Part shown: piece by piece, positions 58,227 to 64,000 of the stretch
Layout: each line of letters starts with the position of its first letter
Position numbering within the stretch: the stretch's first letter is position 1
Assembly (NCBI RefSeq): GCF_000160835.1
Contig: NZ_GG700733.1
Span: 710,890 to 774,889, forward strand
Direction: 5' to 3'
Source of the DNA: Limosilactobacillus antri DSM 16041
GTDB taxonomy: Bacteria; Bacillota; Bacilli; Lactobacillales; Lactobacillaceae
Length of the DNA stretch: 64,000 nucleotides
The notes under the pieces: generated by a model
Seen by the model: only the letters and a program-made list of their open reading frames with translations
Database searches by the model: none
Told to the model about the DNA's origin: nothing
Program-made: the position numbers and the translations under genes

Positions 58227-60482
58227 ATGTACAAGGATTTTTATAAACCAGAAAATTACGTCAACCGGGAACTCAGCTGGATTGACTTTAATGGCCGGGT
58301 CCTCGGTGAGGCCACGGACGTCAGCAACCCGCTGCTGGAGCGGGCAAACTTCCTCGGGATCACCCAGAGCAACGTCGATGAGTTCTTTATGGTCCGGGTG
58401 GCCTCGCTCCATAAACTGGCGGCGGCCAACGTGACCACGACTGATGCCTCAGGGCTCACGCCGGAAGAGCAGCTGAACGCGGTCAACCGCAAGGAACACC
58501 GGATGGTCCAGGAACGCTATGAGATTTACAATGAACAGATCATTCCCCAGCTGGCAAAGGAGCAGATTAACATTCTCCACATCCAGGACCTGGACCAGAA
58601 GCAGTATGAGTTTATCCGCCGCTATTTCAACGACGAATTGATGCCGGTCCTGACACCAATGGCTGACGATAGTTCCCGGCCGTTCCCGTTTATCTCCAAT
58701 AGTTCACTCAACATTGCGATCCGTCTGCGGCGGGATCCGGCGGCCCGGCAGCCCGGGAAACACGAAACCTTGGAGGGGGACCAGGAAGTTAATAAAAAGC
58801 AAACCGAACCCCATGACGACCGGCAGGAAGCCGAAATTAAGTTTGCAACAGTCCGGGTGCCGGAAATTTACAAGCGCCTGGTCCGGCTACCGGGAGAAAA
58901 TAACTTTATCCTGATTGACGAACTGGTCAAAGAGTTTCTGACCCTGCTCTTTCCGGGCTACCAGATCCTGGCGACGGCTACCTACCGGGTCATGCGGGAC
59001 ATGGACCTGGACGTGGCGGAAGAAGATACCTCGGACCTCCTAAGGGCCGTCAAGCACCAGCTGCGGGAACGGGAGCACGGCCAGGTGATGCGGCTGGAAG
59101 TGGAGAATAGCATTGATGGCTGGTTAGAGGATCAGCTGATTGATAACCTCCACGTTTCAGAACGGTCGATCTACCGGGTTGACGGCCCGGTTGACCTGAC
59201 CTTTTTGAAGAAGCTGTCGGGAATGGTTGACGGGCACGCCGACCTGCGCTTCAAACCGTTCAAGCCCTACCTAAACCCCCAGCTGGACATGGAACACAAC
59301 ATCTTCAAGGCGATTCGCCAGCGGGATTACCTGCTCCAGCACCCCTACGACAACTTTGACGCGGTCGTTAACTTTATCCACCAGGCGGCGACCGATCCCG
59401 CAGTGCTGGCCATTAAGATGACCCTCTACCGGGTTTCGGGAAATTCGCCAATTATCAAGTACCTGGGGATGGCCGCCCAGCGGGGCAAGCAGGTAACGGT
59501 CCTGGTCGAAGTCAAGGCCCGGTTTGATGAGCAGAATAACGTTCGCTGGGCCCAGCGCTTGGAGCAGATGGGCTGCCACGTAATTTACGGCCTGGTGGGC
59601 TTAAAGACCCACTGTAAGGTGGCCCTGGTTATCCGCCGGGATGAGGACGGTCTGCGGCGCTATATGCACCTGGGAACCGGGAACTATAATGACGTTACCG
59701 CGCACTTTTACACTGACATGGGGCTCTTTACCTGTGACCATGAATTAGGGGTCGACATGACCAACCTCTTTAACATGCTCTCCGGGTTTGCCCGGCCGCC
59801 GTACTTTTACCAGCTCCGGGTTTCGCCAGACGGGATTCGCAATTTCATTAACCAGAAGATTGACGACCAGATTGCGGTGGCCAAGTCCGGCAATCCGGCC
59901 CTGATCCGGATGAAGATGAATTCTCTGTCGGATAAGCAGATCATTGCCCACCTTTATGACGCGGCGGCTAATGGGGTCAAGGTCCAGCTGCTGGTTCGGG
60001 GAATCACCTGCCTGCGCAATGACCTGCCTGAATTGCACAATAATATTGAGGTCCATTCCATCGTTGGCCGCTTCCTGGAACACTCCCGGATTTACTACTT
60101 TGAAAGTAACGGTCACGAGGAAATTTACCTCGCCAGTGCCGATATGATGACCCGCAACCTGAACCGGCGGGTCGAAGAATTGTATCCGGTCACCCAGGCA
60201 GATACCAAGGCCCGGGCCATTCAAATCTTTGATATTATGTGGCGGGACAACGTTAAAACCCGGGTCTTAGAGGGGGACCACTACGAGCGGATCGACCGTG
60301 ACGGTGCAGCACCATTTAACTCCCAGGAATACTTTGTTCAGGAGGCGGTCCGTCTGAATAAACAGGACAATAAGCAGCAGCGGGCCCGGCGCCACTTCCC
60401 CAACGTCTTTGAAACCCTCTCAAAGCACGTACCGAGCCTGCACTTAAAAGAAAAGGATGATGCTAATGGCGAAAACGACTAG
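58227..60482 (+). CDS. ppk: Polyphosphate kinase 1
   Basis: A 751-residue PPK1 that reversibly makes polyphosphate from ATP. It has the N-terminal domain YVNRELSWIDFNGRVL, the phospholipase D-like motifs with GLKTHCKVALVIRRD (the autophosphorylated His region) and RYMHLGTGNYND, and the Arg/His pocket with EHSRIYYFESNGHEEIYLAS. A 30-residue charged insert near residues 175-205 (ETLEGDQEVNKKQTEPHDD) is variable in the family. It overlaps the following ppx by 17 nt. Confidence 0.95.
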   Translation: MYKDFYKPENYVNRELSWIDFNGRVLGEATDVSNPLLERANFLGITQSNVDEFFMVRVASLHKLAAANVTTTDASGLTPEEQLNAVNRKEHRMVQERYEIYNEQIIPQLAKEQINILHIQDLDQKQYEFIRRYFNDELMPVLTPMADDSSRPFPFISNSSLNIAIRLRRDPAARQPGKHETLEGDQEVNKKQTEPHDDRQEAEIKFATVRVPEIYKRLVRLPGENNFILIDELVKEFLTLLFPGYQILATATYRVMRDMDLDVAEEDTSDLLRAVKHQLREREHGQVMRLEVENSIDGWLEDQLIDNLHVSERSIYRVDGPVDLTFLKKLSGMVDGHADLRFKPFKPYLNPQLDMEHNIFKAIRQRDYLLQHPYDNFDAVVNFIHQAATDPAVLAIKMTLYRVSGNSPIIKYLGMAAQRGKQVTVLVEVKARFDEQNNVRWAQRLEQMGCHVIYGLVGLKTHCKVALVIRRDEDGLRRYMHLGTGNYNDVTAHFYTDMGLFTCDHELGVDMTNLFNMLSGFARPPYFYQLRVSPDGIRNFINQKIDDQIAVAKSGNPALIRMKMNSLSDKQIIAHLYDAAANGVKVQLLVRGITCLRNDLPELHNNIEVHSIVGRFLEHSRIYYFESNGHEEIYLASADMMTRNLNRRVEELYPVTQADTKARAIQIFDIMWRDNVKTRVLEGDHYERIDRDGAAPFNSQEYFVQEAVRLNKQDNKQQRARRHFPNVFETLSKHVPSLHLKEKDDANGEND

Positions 60483-61410
60483 ACTAGCGGTGATTGACCT
60501 CGGCTCGAATTCGGTCCGGCTTAAGATCAGCGAGATCCTGCCGGACAACGAGGTGGTGACCCGGCAGTATATCAAGCGCTACGTCCGGCTTTCTTCACAG
60601 ATGGGGCCGGAAAAGACCCTGAAAAAGGAACCGGTCGAACGGACACTGGACGCCCTGCGGGAATTTCGCGAAATCTGCGACCAGTATTCACGGCTCAAGG
60701 TGATTGCGGTGGCGACGGCGGCAGTCCGGCAGGCAAAAAACCAAGCAGAATTTTTGCAACGGGCGAAAAAGGAAACCGGCTTTGCCATTCGGGTAATTTC
60801 CGGGGCCCAGGAAGCTTACTTAGATTACGTGGGGGTTACCCATAGTCTGGAAATTGACCGGGGGCTGATTATTGATACCGGGGGTGCCAGTATGGAGCTC
60901 GTCGGGGTCGAAAGCGGGGCCGCTGAAGAAACCATCAGTATCCCCCTGGGGTCAGTGATCTTATCCCAGCACTACCACCTCGGCGATCAAATTCAGGCTG
61001 CCAACCTCTTCGACGCCATGGTCGAGGTTGATGAGGCATTGTCGCACCAGCGCTGGCTCAGCCGCTTCCGGGACAGCCGGATTATTGCCCTGGGCGGCTG
61101 CAACCGGGCCCTCGCCAAAATCTACCGCTGGCGAAACGCGGTCGAAGGCAAGGCCGCGCCGATTCACGGCCTGATGATGACCTCGGCGACGGCTTTTCAA
61201 ATCATGCACGAACTGCTAGAAGGGGATCGGGCCAGCCGGGCGGCAATCCGCGGGGTAACCCGGGAACGGGCCGATGTCATTGTGGGTGGCCTCCTGCCGC
61301 TGCTCGCCTTGATGCGCCAGTTAGCAATTGATGAGGTGGAGTTTAGCAATAGCGGGCTGCGTGAGGGCCTCCTATACAAGTATCAGGAGCACAAGCTCGA
61401 CTTTGACTAG
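60466..61410 (+). CDS. ppx: Exopolyphosphatase (Ppx/GppA, short form)
   Basis: A 314-residue Ppx/GppA phosphatase consisting of the two ASKHA domains. The site is intact: LAVIDLGSNSVRLKI at the N terminus, TAAVRQAKNQAEF, GLIIDTGGASMELVGV (second phosphate loop) and LGGCNRALAKIY. It degrades polyphosphate or pppGpp. I chose ATG 60466, after AAAAGGATG, inside the end of ppk; ATG 60457 and 60460 are alternatives. The pairing with ppk suggests control of the polyphosphate pool. Confidence 0.9.
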   Translation: MAKTTRLAVIDLGSNSVRLKISEILPDNEVVTRQYIKRYVRLSSQMGPEKTLKKEPVERTLDALREFREICDQYSRLKVIAVATAAVRQAKNQAEFLQRAKKETGFAIRVISGAQEAYLDYVGVTHSLEIDRGLIIDTGGASMELVGVESGAAEETISIPLGSVILSQHYHLGDQIQAANLFDAMVEVDEALSHQRWLSRFRDSRIIALGGCNRALAKIYRWRNAVEGKAAPIHGLMMTSATAFQIMHELLEGDRASRAAIRGVTRERADVIVGGLLPLLALMRQLAIDEVEFSNSGLREGLLYKYQEHKLDFD

Positions 61411-61459
61411 TTTTACTCCTTTTTACTAAAATTTACTAATTATTTTAGCGGGTCTGTGC

Positions 61460-61465
61460 TACAAT
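61460..61465 (+). promoter_or_regulatory. Extended -10 of galE
   Basis: TGCTACAAT, a TGn extended -10 about 60 nt before the galE start; -35 not clear. A small hairpin CCGTCAG/CTGGCGG (61485-61501) lies in the leader. Confidence 0.5.
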
Positions 61466-61525
61466 TTGGGTGAACGAAGCGCAACCGTCAGTTGCTGGCG
61501 GTAGTTGAAGCAAGGAGGAAGTAAG

Positions 61526-62521
61526 ATGGCAATTCTAGTTGCTGGTGGGGCCGGCTACATTGGCTCCCATATGGTGAAGAACCTGGTGGAACATGGTGAA
61601 GACGTGGTTGTTGCCGATAACTTGTCGACCGGACACCGCGCCGCAATTAACCCGCAGGCGAAGTTTTACGAGGGCGACATCCGGGACCGGGAGTTCTTGG
61701 ATCAGATCTTTGAGAACGAGGACATTACCGCGGTCGTTCACTTTGCGGCCTTTTCAATCGTTCCAGAATCAATGAGCAAGCCATTGAAGTACTTTGACAA
61801 CAACACTGGTGGGATGATTACCCTGCTAGAAGCAATGCACGATCATGGGATCAAGTACATCGTCTTTAGTTCAACCGCCGCCACCTATGGGGTACCTGAG
61901 CATATGCCGATTAAGGAAACTGACCCGCAAAAGCCGATTAATCCTTACGGCCTGAGCAAATTGATGATGGAAGAAATGATGGCCTGGGCGGACAAGGCGT
62001 ACGGGATTAAGTTTGTGGCCCTGCGCTACTTCAACGTTGCCGGAGCCGCACCAGACGGTACAATCGGGGAGGACCACGGTCCAGAAACGCACCTGGTACC
62101 GATTATCCTCCAAGTTGCCCAGGGGAAGCGGGATGAATTGAGTATCTTCGGTGATGACTACAACACCCCGGACGGGACGAACGTGCGGGACTATGTTCAC
62201 GTCATGGACCTGACCGATGCCCACATTCTCGCCATTAAGTACCTGGAAGCCGGCAACCAGAGCAACGCATTCAACCTGGGCTCATCAACCGGCTTCTCCA
62301 ATAAGCAGATGCTGGAGGCGGCCCGGGAGGTTACCGGGAAGCCGATCCCAGCTAAGATGGCACCCCGGCGTCCAGGGGACCCTGACTCCCTAGTAGCGGC
62401 GAGTGATAAGGCCCGGGAAGTCTTGGGCTGGAAGCCAAAGTACGATGATGTTCACGATATCATTGCCACGGCGTGGAAGTGGCATTCCGCGCACCCTAAG
62501 GGCTATGATGACCGGGACTAA
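61526..62521 (+). CDS. galE: UDP-glucose 4-epimerase
   Basis: A 331-residue extended SDR epimerase interconverting UDP-glucose and UDP-galactose for the Leloir pathway and surface polysaccharides. It has the NAD motif [13 protein letters not shown], the FSSTAATYG serine region, and the catalytic [12 protein letters not shown] (Y-x3-K). [11 protein letters not shown] and the late [14 protein letters not shown] are GalE signatures. Start ATG 61526 is 7 nt after AAGGAGG. It is a single-gene unit, ending near the family B palindrome. Confidence 0.95.
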   Translation: MAILVAGGAGYIGSHMVKNLVEHGEDVVVADNLSTGHRAAINPQAKFYEGDIRDREFLDQIFENEDITAVVHFAAFSIVPESMSKPLKYFDNNTGGMITLLEAMHDHGIKYIVFSSTAATYGVPEHMPIKETDPQKPINPYGLSKLMMEEMMAWADKAYGIKFVALRYFNVAGAAPDGTIGEDHGPETHLVPIILQVAQGKRDELSIFGDDYNTPDGTNVRDYVHVMDLTDAHILAIKYLEAGNQSNAFNLGSSTGFSNKQMLEAAREVTGKPIPAKMAPRRPGDPDSLVAASDKAREVLGWKPKYDDVHDIIATAWKWHSAHPKGYDDRD

Positions 62522-62571
62522 TTAACGTGAAACGATATAGTGCGGTGCAATGCGGCTGCACGAGATAATTG

Positions 62572-62619
62572 CAGATGGGGCTTCAGAGTTTGGCTTTGCC
62601 GGCGCTGAAGCCCCATCTG
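62572..62619. repeat. Intergenic palindrome family B, copy 3 (inverted)
   Basis: CAGATGGGGCTTCAG and its exact complement (15-bp arms) enclose AGTTTGGCTTTGCCGGCG, which is the core of copies 1 and 2 read on the other strand. The inner arm GGGGCTTCAG is identical to that of copy 1. It lies between galE and tsaB. Confidence 0.85.
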
Positions 62620-62740
62620 TGTCCCGCGTCAGCTAATGAATTCCAGAGCAACTGAGAGTTTTTTGGCGCGCCCCCGGCTTTCGGTCAGCAAAAGCGGGGT
62701 GGGTGTGATAAGATGGTCTATGATTGAAAGGATGATCGAA

Positions 62741-63466
62741 ATGAAAGTACTTGCCATTGATACCTCAAACCACCCGATGAGCGTGGCCCTAGTTGAGGAT
62801 GACCAGCTGCTGGCCACCACAACGTTAAACATGGTCCGCAACCATAGCATTTACTTGATGCCAACGATTGATCAGCTGGTTCAGCTGGTTCAGTGGACCC
62901 CCGCAGACATTGACCGGGTCGTTGTCGCCCAAGGTCCTGGCTCGTATACAGGTATCCGGATTGCCGCCACGACGGCCAAGACCCTGGCGGATACGCTGAA
63001 GATTGACCTAGTGGGCGTTTCCAGTTTGGAAGTAGTTGCCCGGAACGTTTTACCAGGCAGCGAGCAGGTCATTGTCCCCTTCTTTGACGCGCGGCGGGGC
63101 AACGTCTTTGCGGGTGCCTACCAGTGGCAGGAGGGGCAGCTGGTCAGTTTGATTGCCGACCAGCACTTGGCAATGACGACCCTGCTCGACCAGCTGGCAC
63201 GGGTGGACCGTCCGGTGATCCTGCTCGGCCACATGACCAAGCGGCTTAACGACCAGGTTAACGCCCTACCGGCAAACGTGACCTTAGCTCCCCGGGCTTA
63301 CGGGATTCCGTCAACTTACCAGCTGGCCCTCGCGGGTGAAAGCCGCCCGGCGGCCCAGGCAATCGATCCCTTTGTACCGCACTACCTCCGGATTACCGAG
63401 GCGGAGGCCAACTGGCAGAAACTACATCCAGGAGAAAATAAGCAGAATTATGTTCGAGAAGTTTAA
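62741..63466 (+). CDS. tsaB: tRNA threonylcarbamoyladenosine biosynthesis protein TsaB
   Basis: A 241-residue ASKHA-fold partner of TsaD in t6A modification of ANN-decoding tRNAs. The opening VLAIDTSNHPMSVALVEDD and the conserved VVAQGPGSYTGIRIAATTAKTLA are diagnostic. The frame is open to 62636, but ATG 62741 follows AAAGGATGATC and matches the family. It overlaps the rimI start by 17 nt, the usual tsaB-rimI-tsaD operon arrangement. Confidence 0.95.
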   Translation: MKVLAIDTSNHPMSVALVEDDQLLATTTLNMVRNHSIYLMPTIDQLVQLVQWTPADIDRVVVAQGPGSYTGIRIAATTAKTLADTLKIDLVGVSSLEVVARNVLPGSEQVIVPFFDARRGNVFAGAYQWQEGQLVSLIADQHLAMTTLLDQLARVDRPVILLGHMTKRLNDQVNALPANVTLAPRAYGIPSTYQLALAGESRPAAQAIDPFVPHYLRITEAEANWQKLHPGENKQNYVREV

Positions 63467-64000
63467 ATCGTGGTACCACTGCACCATTAACGCGCGGCGC
63501 CAACCGATTTTGGACTTTAGCCGGCGGCTGATTGTGGTTCAGGGCCGGCACTTTACCGTCCGGCAGGCGGCTGAACGGGACGTCCAAAGGATGGTTGAGA
63601 TTGAAAAACAAATTTACGGGACGGCGCCGTGGAGCTACGCCGCCTTTCAGCTAGAATTGCAACGTCCCCACGACCGTCTCTACCTCGTGATTGCCACTGA
63701 CGCAGAGACGGTTGGTTTTATCGGGATGGCGGTTGACTGGTACCACTTGGACCTCCACATTACCAAGCTGGGAATCACCCCGGGCTGGCAGCGCCGGGGT
63801 CTGGGGACGTACTTAATCAAGACCGCCCTTGCCTATGCCCGTCACTTGCAGCTGCGGTCGCTGAGCCTGGAAGTCCGGGTTCACAACCTGGTGGCGCGGC
63901 ACCTGTATGAGCAGTTTGGCTTTCGCGAACAGCACATCAAACACCGGTACTACCTGGATAACCATGAGGACGCAATTGATATGCAGGTCGACCTATTGAG
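63450..64000 (+). CDS. rimI: Ribosomal protein S18-alanine N-acetyltransferase RimI (3' truncated)
   Basis: A GNAT acetyltransferase whose first 183 codons are in the window; it runs off the right edge. An N-terminal extension of about 35 residues (MFEKFKSWYHCTINARRQP) precedes the catalytic domain. The acetyl-CoA loop is PGWQRRGLGTYLIKTALAYA, and LEVRVHNLVARHLYEQFGF is the RimI-like end. ATG 63450 lies within the tsaB 3' end. RimI identity is supported by the tsaB neighbour. Confidence 0.85.
   Translation, partial: MFEKFKSWYHCTINARRQPILDFSRRLIVVQGRHFTVRQAAERDVQRMVEIEKQIYGTAPWSYAAFQLELQRPHDRLYLVIATDAETVGFIGMAVDWYHLDLHITKLGITPGWQRRGLGTYLIKTALAYARHLQLRSLSLEVRVHNLVARHLYEQFGFREQHIKHRYYLDNHEDAIDMQVDLL

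Noticed and set aside
1-64000. CRISPR array, tRNA genes, insertion sequences, prophage
   Set aside because: No regularly spaced direct repeats, no tRNA T-loop/acceptor patterns, no transposase or integrase frames were seen. The palindromes found are isolated and intergenic.

Overview
The window reads as a chromosomal segment of a lactic acid bacterium, most likely a GC-rich heterofermentative lactobacillus of the Limosilactobacillus type. The evidence is Lactobacillales gene order (rpmG-secE-nusG-rplK-rplA, rplJ-rplL, tadA-SRP RNA-dnaX-ybaB-recR-yaaL-tmk-yaaQ-holB-yabA-rsmI), low-GC Gram-positive signals (strong AGGAGG ribosome sites, T-box and L10 leaders), a bifunctional AdhE, PepC, and a cytochrome bd module without haem genes. 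The species cannot be fixed from the sequence alone. I see no tRNA or 23S/16S genes, CRISPR array, phage or intact insertion sequence.

Layout. 1-1.8 kb: a xenobiotic-sensing module, with a yjdF-type riboswitch and YjdF protein divergent from a TetR regulator and a flavin-dependent NAD(P)H oxidoreductase, with paired operators between them. 1.9-13.8 kb: accessory membrane proteins and enzymes (BI-1, SDR, LtrA, YbaK, GyrI-like, MMPL, a large membrane protein, AEC carrier, phosphoglycerate mutase, esterase). 13.8-19.4 kb: PepC, RpiA and a GNAT on the minus strand, then dut-radA-yacL. 19.9-24.9 kb: cysS-mrnC-rlmB, rpmG-secE, nusG and rplK-rplA. 25.0-28.4 kb: a minus-strand T-box with its own consensus promoter but no large gene behind it, a PLP aminotransferase and an amino acid permease. 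28.5-29.6 kb: L10 leader and rplJ-rplL. 29.9-39.1 kb: respiratory module cydABDC, polyprenyl synthase, MenA and NDH-2. 39.2-41.4 kb: a DUF5692-like gene broken by one amber codon, a small membrane protein and mscL. 41.7-48.3 kb: adhE with a Rex-like operator, then nrdHEF behind a tandem pair of NrdR boxes. 48.5-56.4 kb: the tadA to rsmI housekeeping block and an acyl-ACP thioesterase. 56.7-61.4 kb: polyphosphate operon, a degenerate Ppx, Ppk and an intact Ppx. 61.5-64 kb: galE, tsaB and a truncated rimI.

How the parts fit. NDH-2, the quinone-tail synthase, MenA and cytochrome bd with its CydDC exporter form a short NADH-to-oxygen chain. No haem or dihydroxynaphthoate synthesis genes are in view, so activity may depend on supplied haem and quinone precursor. 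AdhE is the alternative NADH sink and carries a redox (Rex-like) site; cyd carries a candidate catabolite (cre) site within its promoter.

Two families of intergenic palindromes recur. Family A has four copies and family B three, all at the ends of transcription units. The least explained items are the orphan T-box with a 25-codon ORF, a 31-codon minus-strand unit with its own terminator before cysS, the amber-interrupted DUF5692 gene and the apparent Ppx pseudoenzyme.
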